Of a stretch of DNA of 64,000 nt, positions 22,075-34,055 are shown one piece after another. Source of the stretch: Viscum album (Eukaryota > Streptophyta > Magnoliopsida > Santalales > Viscaceae); the NCBI GenBank assembly GCA_963277665.1, contig OY728136.1:1977858576-1977922575 (forward strand). Direction: 5' to 3'. Under the pieces are notes generated by a model that was not told where the DNA came from, searched no databases, and was given only the letters and a program-made list of their open reading frames with translations. Numbering within the stretch: position 1 is the stretch's first letter; each line of letters begins with the position of its first letter. The position numbers and the translations under genes were made by a program.

Positions 22075-24480
22075 AAATGACACCCATTGAAGAGATGCGG
22101 TGGAAAAATATGATAGAAAATAATCGTCGCATGGCATAGATGGGTGTCCCTCCACTCATATCTATTGTGGGTATTTTATTTCAAATATATATATTTCAAT
22201 AACTTATAATATCATGTGTTTACTTTTGTGTTAAACTTTTTTTCAAGATCCACCCCTAGACGAGAGATATCCAACGAGGATCCTGATATTACTCCCAGTA
22301 CAGAGGTTGGTGGTAGGATGGGGGTGGTGTCAGAGTTAGACGATCATATGGTGGTCCTGGTACTGAGGCCGGTGGTATGAGGGCTCGTGGTGCAAGAGTT
22401 AGACGATCCACTGGTCATACCCGATTGGACTATTCCCCTACCACAGACATATCTTTTATGCCCCATTTTGATCCTGGTGTGTCTTTAGGGACACATGGGA
22501 TATTTAGGCCTATGATGTTTACAATACCAGTTGGCCAGATGTCTGTGCCATCATCTTTTTCTTCTGGTTCATTATCTTCGAGCTATTATATTCCACCTTC
22601 TTCGACTCTTGCTCCGACATAGTATGTGGCTGAGGAGCGTACACTGAGGGACACTCCACCTGTACAGGATATTCCTTTATCTTCTTCACATCCAGTGACA
22701 CCCATTGATCTGACTACCATAGGTATTTTTATATAACTCTAACAAATTTTTATACCAAAATTTATTTTTATTATAACTTGTACTGGTATTTTTTTCTTTA
22801 ATAACAGATTCATCTACTAATAGGAGGTGGGGGAGGGGTGTACTCGCTTGCATGTGGTATGGAACCGCTATACATAGTTGATGGTTGAATACAATGATGA
22901 TGGACACATGATTGATAAATATGGGTAGGAATGTCGGGGGTTTTTGGCGATGCTATCCAAATACTCCGACATCATTCCAGTCAGCCCTCTCTCTTGGAGA
23001 CATCTGCCACATGAAGTCAAGGATAATGCATGATCACAAATATGGGTAAAAAATTTATTGAATTTAATGTAGTGTTTTTTTTATTTATATGAATTAATCT
23101 ATTGGGTTTCAGCTTCGGTTTAACTTCCCTGATAGCGAAGGTGCACGACCAGCACATTTAAAGGATCTAGGAGATCTTTGGAGAGCTTATAAGCATGAGC
23201 TGTATGTTGGCTGGTGTGATAGAGTGGGCACAGAGTTGGAGACAGTACCTATCATGGATGACTACCTGATAGAGCAATATTTCCAAATGATTACTCATTG
23301 GGCGACTGCCAAATTTAAGGTATTAATCCCATTTTAGGTATTTAAATGACAGTTTTCATATTTTTCATTAATATTATCTTATTTATTATTAAACATTATT
23401 TAGTAATATTCTGAAAAAAAACAAAAAAACATTGATTCAAAGCAATACCTCCACACTTTGGGGTGCACTGCTATGTCAGGTCATGAGAGGCAGTTGGTAC
23501 GATATAGTTGTTTATAATTTTTCTTTAGGACTTTCCCTTTTTATTATTTCTTACTTAAATTATGTGATTTATTGAATATTGAATATATGATTATACTTGC
23601 ACTTTATATTTTTTCAATGTCATTACAGAAGCATAAATTGAATATTGAAGGACGTCTCCCTCGAGCAAAATTGTTTTGCTCGAGTAGAAGGAAAAAAGAT
23701 GGAACTATGGTTAATTAACCGACACAAGAAAAGATTATAAGTTTTAATTTTTTTATTTCAAAGTTTAATATCTATTTTGAAATTTAATAATCTATTAATA
23801 TTTTTAATAGGCTGCTTTAGAGGCCCTTGATGCCCAGGATCCTGACAATTTAGGGCCACACGATCATTTATATCAGGTTTTGGGAGATGAGCACTCTGGT
23901 CGAGTACGCTGCCGAACAGGTAAGAATATAGTATCAATGAGGTATTAGTCCTCTCCAGGTATCCATTCTAGTACCACCGAGTTGGAACAGGTCAAGGAGC
24001 AAGCAAGATAGTCTGATAAAAGGGTCACAGAGTTGGAAGAACAGGTTTAAATGAGGGAGAAAGAATTTATGAAACTGATCAAAGCTTTATCTTAATCACT
24101 TCCACCAGAGGACAACGTAGCTTGTTAGACATATATATCATTGATGGGTGCATTATCCAATGCACCAGGCAGTAGTTCTAGTGGCGACTGAGATGATGAC
24201 ATTCCTGGTGATGATGAGGATATTGAAGAGGATGAGGGTGAGGATGAGGATGAGGACGAGGGCGAGGATGGGGCCGAGGGTGAGGATGGGGCCAAGGATG
24301 AGCATGGGGACAATGACGAGGATGACGATGAGGACAGAGATGGTGGTGTGGATGAGGCTGATGATGATAGTGGTGATGGTGATGGTGATCAAGGGCAGAT
24401 TGATCCATTACATTTTTTAATTCTGTATAACTCTTTATTTTCGAACTTGGTTTTTCACTCTATTATGGATATTTTTTAAT
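22075..24480 (+). pseudogene. TNPA-like (Ptta/En/Spm, transposase_24) gene, broken
   Basis: This follows the TNPD gene by about 200 bp on the same strand. A short first exon starts near 22078 (MTPIEEMRWKN) with a TAG after RMA. A serine/proline-rich exon lies at 22377-22622. A region about 22805-23040 reads LMVEYNDDGHMIDKYG. An exon at 23114-23320 carries DLGDLWRAYKHEL and FQMITHWATAKFK. Further exons are near 23405-23500 (NIDSKQYLHTLGCTAMSGHE), 23630-23720 (RLPRAKLFCSSRRKKDGT) and 23813-23920. This is the wording of transposase_24 proteins, which bind subterminal repeats. Stops occur inside several exons. Exon borders are approximate. Confidence 0.8.
24189..24480 (+). pseudogene. Acidic C-terminal tail of the TNPA-like gene
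   Basis: In the frame following a TGA at 24189, about 75 codons are almost only Asp, Glu and Gly with a few Ala, then GQIDPLHFLILYNS and a stop near 24478. It lies directly after a coiled-coil-like piece (TELEQV..VTELEEQV at about 23975-24050). Read on the other strand the same DNA gives His/Pro-rich frames, which are shadows. Whether it was joined to the TNPA-like protein or is a simple-sequence expansion is unclear. Confidence 0.55.
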
Positions 24481-24829
24481 TCAGTATAACTCTTTATTTT
24501 TTACCAAATATGGAAGACTAATTATGTTATAATGGTTTATGGGGCTTTTGGGGCTTGTTCGGAGCTCGGAACCCCGGTCGGCATAGAAAAACACTATGCC
24601 TCACGGTTAGTAAAAAATTTAAATCCATCCCACAAGGTATCTACCAACCATATAGGGATATATATTAGAAGCAATGTTCATGATTTTCCCTAACCATGCA
24701 CCAGGGGATGCACATCATGCACAATGTCTATAGTTTTAGTATAATATATTATCACTATTGTTGCACGATTTGCCTAACTGGCATAAAAAACAACAAAACA
24801 CATTCAGATTGTGTTAATACTTTAAGAAA
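24481..24829 (+). other. Spacer between TNPA-like gene and satellite array; no gene seen
   Basis: About 350 bp without coding features. The last 55 bases (from about 24776) are a partial satellite monomer that leads into the array. Confidence 0.6.
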
Positions 24830-27800
24830 ATGATCCATGAGTCATATGTGACTTATACGAGTCAACCCCGCCTCAATCCGAGGCACGGTGTGGCCGGTAT
24901 CACTCAAAGTTTCTCTCTTTTGTTTAAAATGGAAACCCTTTTAAGTAAAAACAACTGGCATACAGAAAACCGACCAAACGTATTTGGATTGTGTTTATAA
25001 TTTAGAAAAATGATCCATGGGTCATATGTGACGTTTACGACTCAACCCCACCTCAATCTGAGGCATGGTGTGGCCGGTACCACTCAAAATGTCTCACTTT
25101 TATTTGAAATGGACAACATTTTCATTGAAAACAACAACTGACATATGGAAAATAGACCAAACGTATTCAGATTCTGTTGATACTTTAGCACAACGATCCA
25201 TGGGACATTTATGACATGTAAGAGTATCCCCGCATCAACCCAAGGCACGGTGTGGCTGGTACCACTCAAAGTGTCTCACCTTTATTTGAAATGATCAACA
25301 TTTTAAGTGAAAACAACAACCGGCATACGGAAAACCAACCAAACGCATTCAGATTGTGTTGATACTTTAGGAAAATGATCCATGGAACATTTGTGACGTG
25401 TACAATTCAAACCCGCATCAATACGATGTATGGTGTGGCTGGTACCACTCTAAGTGTCTCTCTTTTGTTTAAAATTGACAATGTTTTAAGTAAAAACAAT
25501 TGGCATATGGAAAACTGACCAAACATATTCAGATTGTGTTGATACTTTAGTACAATGATCTATGGGACATTTGTGACGTGTAGAAGTCAACCCCACATCA
25601 ATCTGAGGCACGGTGTAGCCGGTACCACTCTAAATGTTTCTCTTTTGTTTAAAATGGACATCATTTTAAGTAAAAACAACAATTGGCATACGAAAAACCA
25701 ACCAAACACATTTGGATTGTGTTGATACTTTAGGACAATGATCAATGGGACATTTGTGACGTTTACGAGTCAAGATCGCATCAATCCAAGGCACGGTGTG
25801 GCCTATACCATTCTAAATGTATCTCTTTTGTTTAAAATGGACATCATTTTAAGTGAAAACAACAATTGGCATACGGAAAACCAACCAAACGCATTTAGAT
25901 TGTGTTGATACTTTAGGAAAATGATCCATGAGTCATATGTGATGTGTACGAGTCAACCCCGCCTCAATATGAGGCACAGTGTGACCAGTATCACTCAAAG
26001 TGTCTCTCTTTTGTTTAAAATGGACACCCTTTTAAGTAAAAACAACTGGCATATAGAAAACCAAAAAAACATATTTGGATTGTGTTTATACTTTAGTAAA
26101 ATGATCCATGGGTCATATGTGACATGTATAACTCAACCCCACCTTAATCTGAGGCACGGTGTGGCCATTACCGCTCAAATTTTCTCACTTTTATTTGAAA
26201 TAGACAACATTTTAAGTGAAAACAACAACTAACATACGAAAAATGGACCAAATGTATTCAGATTACGTTGATACTTTAGCAAAATGATCCATGGGAAATT
26301 TTTGATGTGTATAAGTCAACCCTGCATTAACCCGAGGCACGTTGTGGCCGATACCACTCAAAGTGTCTCACCTTTATTTGAAATGATCAACATTTTAAGT
26401 GAAAACAACAACTGGCATACGAAAAACCAACCAAACACATTCAGATTGTGTTGATACTTTAGGACAATGATCCATGGGACATTTGTGACATATAAGAGTC
26501 AACCCCACATAAATCCAAGGCACAGTGTGGCTGGTACCACTCTAAGTGTCTCTCTTTTGTTTAAAATGGACAATGTTTTAAGTAAAAATAACTGGCATAG
26601 GGAAAACTTACCAAACGTATTCGGATTGTGTTGATAATTTAGGAAAATGATCCATGGGACATTTTTGACATGTAGGGGTCAACCCCGTATCAATCTGAGG
26701 CCCGGTGTGGCCGGTACCACTCTAAATGTCTCTCTTTTGTTTAAAATGGACATCATTTTAAGTGAAAACAACAACTGACATACATAAAACCAACCAAATG
26801 CATTAGGATTGTATTGATACTTTAGAAAAACGATCAATGGGACATTTTTGATGTGTACGAGTCAACCCCGCATCAATCTGAGGAACGGTGTGGTCGATAA
26901 CACTCTAAATGTATCTCTTTTATTTAAAATGGACATCATTTTAAGTGAAAACAACAACTGGCATATGGAAAACCAATCAAACGCATTCATATTTTGTTTA
27001 TACTTTAGGAAAACGATCCATGAGTCATATGTAACGTGTACGAGTCAACCCTGCCTCAATACAAGGCATGGTGTGGCCAGTATCACTCAAATTATCTCTC
27101 TTTTGTTTAAAATGGAAACCCTTTTAAGTAAAAACAATAGGCATATGGAAAACTAACCAAATGTATGTGTATTGTGTTGATACTTTAGTAAAATGATCCA
27201 TGGGTCATATGTGATGTGTAAGACTCAACCCCACCTCAATCCAAGGCATGGTGTGGCAGGTACCACTCAAAGTGTCTCACTTTTATTTGAAATGGACAAC
27301 ATTTTAAGTGAAAACAACAACTGACATACAGAAAATGGACCAAACATTTTTGGATTCTGTTGATACTTTAGAACAACAATCCATGGGAAACTTTTGACTT
27401 GTAGGAGTCAACCTCACATCAATCCAAGGTATGGTGTGGCCGGTACCACTCAAAGTTTCTCGTCTTTATTTGAAATGATCAACATTTTAAGTGAAAACAA
27501 CAAATGGCATACGGAAAACCAACCAAACGCATTTGGATTGTGTTGATACTTTAGGGAAAAAATCCATGGGACATTTTTGATGTGTACAAGTCAACATAGC
27601 ATCAATCTGAGGCACGGTGTGGCTGGTACCACTCTAAGTGTCTCTCTTTTGTTTAAAATGGACAATGTTTTAAGTAAAAACAATTGGCATATGGAAAACT
27701 GACCAAACATATTCGGATTGTGTTGATACTTTAGGAAAATGATCCATGGAAAATTTGTGACATGTAGGAGTCAACCCCGCATAAATCTGAGGCACGGTGT

Positions 27801-29381
27801 GGCCGATATCACTCTAAATTTATCTCTTTTGTTTAAAATGGACATCATTTTAAGTGAAAACAACAACTGGCATACAGAAAACCAACCAAACACTTTGGAT
27901 TGTGTTGATACTTTAGTAAAATGATACATGGGACATTTTTTATGTTTATGAGTCAACCCTGCATCAATGTGAGGCACAGTGTGGCTGGTACCACTCTAAA
28001 TGACTCTCTTTTTCTTAAAATGGACATCATTTTAAGTGAAAACAACAACTGGCATACACAAAACCGACCAAACGCATTCAGATTATGTTGATAGTTTAGT
28101 AAAATGATCCATGAGTCATATGTGACATGTACAAGTCAACCCTACCTCAATATGAGGCACGGTGTGGCCGGTATCACTCAAAGTGTCTCTATTTTGTTTA
28201 AAATGAACACTGTTTTAAGTAAAAACAACTAGCATACAAAAACCAAACATATTCAGATTATGTTGATACTTTAGAAAAATGATACATTGGTCATATGTGT
28301 CATGTAAAACTCAACACCACATCAATTTGAGGTATTTTGTGGCCGGTACCACTCAAAGTGTCTCACTTTTATTTGAAATGGACAACATTTTAAGTGAAAA
28401 CAACAACTGGCATACGAAAAACCAACCAAATGCATTCAGATTGTGTTGATGCTTTAGTAAAATGATCCATGGGACGTTTGTGATGTGTATGAGTCAACCT
28501 CACATCAATCCAAGGAACGGTGTGGCTAGTACCACTCTAAATGTCTCTCTTTTGTTTAAAATGGACATCATTTTAAGTGAAAACAAAAACTGGCATACGA
28601 AAAATGGACCAAACATATTCGGATTCTATTGATACTTTAGGAAAATGACCCATGATTCATTTTTGATGTGTATGAGTCAACCCTTCCTCAATCTGAGGCA
28701 TGGTGTGTCCAGTACCACTCAAAGTGTCTCGCCTTTATTTGAAATGATCAACATTTTAAATGAAAACAACAACTGGCATACGGAAAACCGACCAAACACA
28801 TTTGGATTGTGTTGATACATTAGAAAAATGATCCATTGTTTATTTTTGACATGTACGAGTCAACCCCGCCTCAATATGAGGCACGGTGTAGCCGGTAGCA
28901 CTCTAAGTGTCTCTCTTTTGTTTAAAATGGACATTGTTTTAAGTAAAAACAACTGACATATAAAAAATTGACCAAACATATTCGTATTGTGTTGATACTT
29001 TAGCACAAAAATCCATGGGTCATTTATGACATGTACGAGTCAACTGATCCTCAATCCAAGGCCCAGTGTGTCCGGTACCACTCAAATTGTTTCACTTTTA
29101 TTTGAAATGGACAACATTTTAAGTGAAAACAACAACTGGCATATAGAAAACCAACCAAACTCATTTAGATTGTATTGATACTTTAGGGCAATGATCCATG
29201 GGTCATATGTGATGTGTAAGAGTCAACCTCGCCTCAATATGAGGCACGGTGTGGCTAGTATCACTCTAAATGTCTCTCTTTTGTTTAAAATGAACATCAT
29301 TTTAATTAAAAACAACTGGCATATGGAAAACCAACCAAACATATTTGGATTGTGTTGATACTTTAGTACAACGATCCATGG
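24830..29381 (+). repeat. 25-monomer tandem array with six-monomer higher-order repeat
   Basis: Monomers start (at ATGATCC or a variant) at 24830, 25010, 25193, 25375, 25555, 25738, then 25921, 26101, 26284, 26467, 26647, 26830, then 27013, 27193, 27376, 27558, 27739, 27921, then 28104, 28279, 28462, 28645, 28828, 29008, 29191, with a stub at 29371. Types A-F recur in the same order, so corresponding monomers are 1091-1092 bp apart three times over. Types A and D are about 180 bp, the others about 183 bp (ACAACTGGC against ACAACAACTGGC). After 28279 the order is scrambled. The array lies wholly inside CACTA 1. Confidence 0.92.
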
Positions 29382-29859
29382 TCTAGCCTCACACAATCCA
29401 CTTCTCATGTGTGGAAATCCTACCCCTATTCTAAAACACGTGACATTTAATACTCCAAGGACAACTATATTCCCTAAGTCACACAAGCTCATTGATACAC
29501 ACCCATTATCATAATCACTATGTTCAAAGACACCCACCCCAAACCATGACATTATATTTTTGTTTGGTTGAATTAATTTATTAATTTCCTTATTTTGGGT
29601 TATTAGCTTCTAATTTCTGAATTCAATCGTGTATGTGTTATAAAAAATGCAATTTTTTATGTATTCTTAATTCTGTATCACATATAATTACGTATTCAAT
29701 TTTTAATGTATTGTATTCATAATTGATTATTAAATTATGTATCCTTCTAATTATCAGTTTTTAATTATTTATCCTTATTATGTATTGCATTGTATGTACT
29801 CTGTACAATTCACACAGCAGCACACAAAGCAGGTTGCTATGTGAATTGTACATCAAAGC
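29382..29859. other. Spacer between satellite array and right subterminal repeats; no gene seen
   Basis: AT-rich and non-coding. A minus-strand frame that crosses the array end here has no domain and is not supported. Confidence 0.6.
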
Positions 29860-30230
29860 CTATACCAACAGTTTTAAACCGTTGGTATAGGTTCTGTATG
29901 TTTTTGTTTTACCAATGGTTCTGAACCGTTGGTACAATAACTTTACCAGCAGTTTAAACCGTTGGTATAGGGTTGAATGGAAGACTGAAAAAGATATTCC
30001 AACAGTTTTGAAACCATTGGCATATGTTTTGTATAAGAACTTTATGCCAACGGTTTTATAAAATCGTTGGTATAGAGTAGATTTCTTCACATATACCAAC
30101 GGTTTATCTCAAACTGTTGGTATATGTATATTGTCATGGCTTACTGGGCTACAGTTTCTAAAACCGTTGGTATAATTTGTACCAACAGTTATCCACCCTA
30201 TACCAATGGTTTTCAGCCGTTGGAATACCT
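29860..30230. repeat. Right subterminal repeats of CACTA 1
   Basis: About a dozen copies in both orientations of ACCAACGGTTTT/AAACCGTTGGTATA, many as head-to-head hairpins such as CCAACAGTTTTAAACCGTTG. They are the counterpart of the array at 15985-16260. Confidence 0.88.
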
Positions 30231-30246
30231 TAAATTTCCAGTAGTG

Positions 30247-30443
30247 AGTGAGGACAAAGCACATTGAGAGAACAAGTGTTGTCCTGTGGGGACAATCATT
30301 ATTCTGATGGTCTATTTGGGCACGTGGGAGGGCCCTAAGTAGAGGACCACATGCCTATGATGCAACTGGTGGTGTCTGGAAGGCTAGGACCTGATGGCTA
30401 TATTAAGGCGGAGTGTTTGTACTATCAACAGGGCCCAGTTGTA
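30247..30443 (+). repeat. Cassandra LTR 2, right part
   Basis: It begins with the duplicated AGT and continues GAGGACAAAGCACATTGAG, matching LTR 1 from about 15500 on (AGTGATGAAAAAGCACAC), through AACAAGTGTTG and GGGACAATCATT, to an end near GTTGTAAA (GTTGTTACA in LTR 1). Confidence 0.88.
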
Positions 30444-31504
30444 AATGATTTGTGAGTATTTTTATGTGAAATATGTAACTTTTCAATAAAATCACTTAAT
30501 AAATGATTTAAAGGGTTTATATAAGGGCAACATCTCTATTAACACTTTAGAATATTCTATAGAATATTTTTGGAGTCAGGTGTTGAGTTAGTGCTGAATT
30601 CTGAGGCTCATAGAGCCTCGATATTGGTTTAATAAAATATTAAATATATTATATTATGTGTGTGCTCTATTTTTTTAAAAAATGAAATATCTCCTCAAAG
30701 GTGTCTCGTATGGGAAATCTAAAACCACCATTAGGTCTGGGATGTGGGTTTTTCCTTGGATGTAACATAACATTTATGTGTGTAGGAAGTTTGATCAAAT
30801 CACACGTGAGGATAATTTTTTTAATATTTTTATTATAATTTTTCTTAAAAATAATGGAATATATCCAAAACGGTGTATGATATGAGAAATCTGAGACCGA
30901 CATTGGGTCCAAAATACAAATTTTACACTGATTGTGACATAAACATTATGTGCATTGGATGTTTGGATACATCGCATGCAAGGGTAATAATAATTATATT
31001 ATTATTTTCTGTGTTGAATAAAAAAATGGAAATTACTTGAATAATTAATTTTTCTTAATTTATGAGTGATGTTTCACCATGTATTAATATTAATTAGGAG
31101 GTTAGGTAATAATGGTGATATTATCACCTTGTCAAAAATAAATTCAAATGTATGGTTAATATTAATTTATTAACTAATATTAGCATTTAATGAAAGTTGT
31201 TTTTAAATTTTAATGGTGGAAATGATGTGAGATATTTAATAATTATTATTGTTTTTTTTTTCTATTATTATTATTATTAAATTTGGAAAATAATATTTTT
31301 GAGTGATAAGTTAAAATATGTGTGGGGGGTTAAATATATATATGTACATATATATGTTTAGGTGTGTGTGTGTGCGTTTAGGTGTGTGTGTGTTCAGGTG
31401 TGTGTGTGTGTCAGTGTGTAAATATATATATACATATATAATGTATGTTTGTGTATATATATGTGTGTGTGAGTTAAATATATATGTATATATATATAGA
31501 TATA
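30444..31504. other. AT-rich flank with a diverged duplication and a microsatellite; no gene seen
   Basis: Two diverged copies of about 175 bp lie at about 30665-30835 and 30845-31010 (shared wording: GTATGGGAAATCT/ATATGAGAAATCT, ACC..CATTNGGTC, CATTTATGTG/CATTATGTG, TTTGATCAAATCAC/TTTGGATACATCGC). An 18-bp perfect palindrome, AATATTCTATAGAATATT, is at 30551-30568. The stretch from about 31316 to 31504 is TA/TG simple sequence. It may be the remaining part of the LTR split by the Cassandra, but this is not shown. Confidence 0.5.
31316..31504. repeat. TA/TG microsatellite
   Basis: Alternating ATATAT and GTGTGT runs ending at the LTR edge at 31505. Frames rich in Tyr, Ile and Val-Cys on both strands here are simple-sequence artefacts. 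Confidence 0.85.
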
Positions 31505-31739
31505 TGTAAAGACTCGGACTCCAGTAGACCGAAGCCGATGCCTTACTTCATTACATTGATATAAGATGTAATGAATCACATCCTGGTGGACTGAATAGTT
31601 TGTTAGTCTTGATAAACTAGATACATACATGAATTTCACATGCATTTCAAAACAAAAATTACAACATTTTTTTTTATAATGACATTATTCTCTCTAGCAT
31701 ATCCTTGCATAACAATCATATTTCACTTTATACCTATCA

Positions 31740-34055
31740 AAAAAATATACAAGAGTACGAGTCAATCTGTTAGTCCATGGATTTATGTGGGTTAGGGGTT
31801 TGGATATTTAGGCCCATAAAAATTCAAGTCGTGTTTGATCCAACCTACAAAACTCGTAGCCTACACAGACTAGCCCACCGGGTGTCCGTGGGTCCTATTT
31901 GACCCACAATTATAAGTAGGGTTCCAAAAAGTTAAATTTGAAAAATAAAATAAAATAATGTAATACAATAAATTAGACTAAATTTTTTATGCAGGTTAAT
32001 TAATTATTTTTTTATTTAATTTTTTTGGTTTCAGCTTGTTTTATTTTGATTTCTAGGTTGCCCCAGTATCAAAATAATTGATTCTATGGGTGGCGTCAAT
32101 AGCCCTTTTTCTATGTTTTGACGTTGGCCCTTTTTATTTTTATTTTTTATTGTAATTAGGCTTTCTTTTTTTGTGTTTTGTATGTTCTTTTTTGTTTTCT
32201 TTTGTTTTATTTTTTTTATTTTTATTTTTAAATAATTTTTTACTAAAAAAGTAATGATCAACAAGAAAAATAATAAATATTTATTAATAAATAATAATTT
32301 AATTAATATTAACAATATTATTAATATAATTAATATGATAATGAATTATTAATAAGCAGTAATATATTTATTTTTTAATAATTTGAATATTAAAAAATAA
32401 AAATATAATAATAACTAACATGAAAAATAATAATTAATAATATAATTGCATATTAATATTATAATAATTAATTAATAATATAATAAATAACTAATAAATA
32501 AAGAACTAACAATAAATAAATAACAATTTTATTAATATGATTAATATAATAATTACTAATTACTAATTAACAATATAAATATTTATTAATAAGTTAAATA
32601 CAAATTTATTTAGCATAATTAAAAATTAACATGAAAAATAATAATTAATAATATTATTAATAATTTATTGATGTACTTGATATGATAATAATTATTAATA
32701 TAATTATTTATTAATTATTTTATTAATAATTAAAAAATGATAAATAAAAAACAACAAAAATAGTTAGCATTTAATTAATGAATAATATTATCAATTAAAA
32801 ATCAATAATTAATAATTAAATTATTTATAATATAGTAAATTTTTAATAGATAATTGATATTATTTAAAATTATTAATAATTTATAATATTATTTATAACA
32901 TAGTATAATTTACAATATTTAAAATGTAATTTAAAATTATTAATAATTTATAATATAATTTATATAATTAATAAAAATGTAATAAACATTAATAGCTTAT
33001 AATTTAATTTTTTTTTTAAATATTTGTAAAAAAAGTTTTTAAAAAGGTTTTGTGACGGTTTACTTTTTAATAACGCTATTATAATTTTAAAAAATATATT
33101 TTGTTTTTAAAATAAAATTTTACATTAATACTTAACATGAAAAATAATAAATATATAATTTTAATTAATAATTTATAATACTAATAATTTAACATTATTT
33201 ATTTAAAATTTATATTAATTATATGATTAATTATATTTTTGAAGTGCGAGGTCTAGATCAAATATACAAAAAAGTTTTAATTTTTTTAATATTAAAATTA
33301 TTATTTAAATAATAAATATTTTTTATTTTTGATGTCAATTATTAATTATTTTTGTAAAACGTTATTTTAAAAACAAAATTTTAAATTTTAAAAATTTTAA
33401 AACCTTTTAAAAAAATAAAACGTTTTGAAATGTTTTAAAAAGTTATTTTACAAATGTTTTATAACACATTTTTAAATTATTAATAAAACATTTAAAAAAA
33501 TTCAAAAGCCAAATAACTTTAAAAAGGTAAAAATTGAGCAGCGTCAAGTGACTTGATGTCATCCATGAAGTCAATTCCCTGGGAAACCCATATCCCCAAA
33601 TTTTAAAACTCTAAACCCGTAAAACTAAATAAAAAATTTTAAAAACCAAAATAAAAAATTTAGCCCAATAAATTAACATAAGTGTGTAAAAAAGTTCAAA
33701 TTTATACTCACCTAATACATCCATAAATAAAACATCAAAGATATAATTTTTTAAGGGTTATTGTTGTTAGGGTCATTATTAATTGAAAACTAAATATTTT
33801 TACTCAATCTCAAACCTTTCTCTTTTTCTGATCCACTTTATCATGGTTCACCAAGAAAAAAAATATTTTTATATATTATTTTATTTAATCTCATGGGTTG
33901 ACCTGTTAATCTGTGAGTCTCACATGGATAGGGTCAAGCCTTTATTTTTTATGCTCGTATTCTCTGTAGATCGGGCCGGATTGCTCAATTAAATATGTAT
34001 CCCACATGTTTTGTCCCATGGGTCGACCTGTCCCACCTCATCAACACCTCTAATA
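31740..34055. mobile_element. AT-rich insertion inside the LTR, possibly a decayed hAT-type DNA transposon
   Basis: This segment is missing from the other LTR copy. Its ends carry loosely inverted, GC-richer stretches of similar character (near 31760-31900, GTCCATGG..GTGGG and ACCCACAATT; near 33890-34045, CCCACATG..CCCATGGGTCGACC). The minus-strand right edge reads TAGAGGTGTTGATGAG, like hAT termini. The middle (about 31980-33540) is almost pure A/T with strings of ATTAATAAT. No transposase is seen. The hAT assignment is weak. Confidence 0.35.

Larger units (their letters stand above)
15975..30246 (+). mobile_element. CACTA (En/Spm) transposon 1, 14.3 kb
   Basis: It starts CACTACTGGAAA and ends with the exact inverse TTTCCAGTAGTG, flanked by the 3-bp target duplication AGT (15972-15974 and 30247-30249). 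Removing it restores the Cassandra LTR. It contains hairpin-type subterminal repeats at both ends, a broken TNPD-like gene, a broken TNPA-like gene, and a 4.5-kb satellite-like array. All genes read on the plus strand. It is decayed but structurally complete. Confidence 0.93.
15297..30443 (+). mobile_element. Cassandra TRIM retrotransposon, split by a CACTA insertion
   Basis: Two direct LTRs of roughly 400 bp flank an internal region of only 99 bp (15699-15797) that holds a PBS and a polypurine tract and no genes. Both LTRs contain an 80-bp segment clearly related to 5S rRNA. That combination defines Cassandra, a non-autonomous TRIM family known across vascular plants. The second LTR is cut at 15974/30247 by a CACTA element. 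The target duplication of the Cassandra itself is no longer recognisable. It depends on proteins of other LTR elements to move. Confidence 0.9.

Noticed and set aside
24125..24408. His/Pro-rich and Ser-rich minus-strand frames
   Set aside because: They are antisense shadows of the GAT/GAG-rich acidic coding run of the TNPA-like gene.
24830..29381. CRISPR-like repeat array
   Set aside because: Monomers are contiguous at 180-183 bp with no spacers, in a plant transposon; this is a satellite.
15297..30443. A single giant LTR retrotransposon of 15 kb
   Set aside because: The true internal region is 99 bp; the remaining length is a CACTA element with its own termini and target duplication inside LTR 2.
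31318..31645. Small frames rich in Tyr, Ile, Val and Cys
   Set aside because: They arise from TA/TG microsatellite and are open on both strands.
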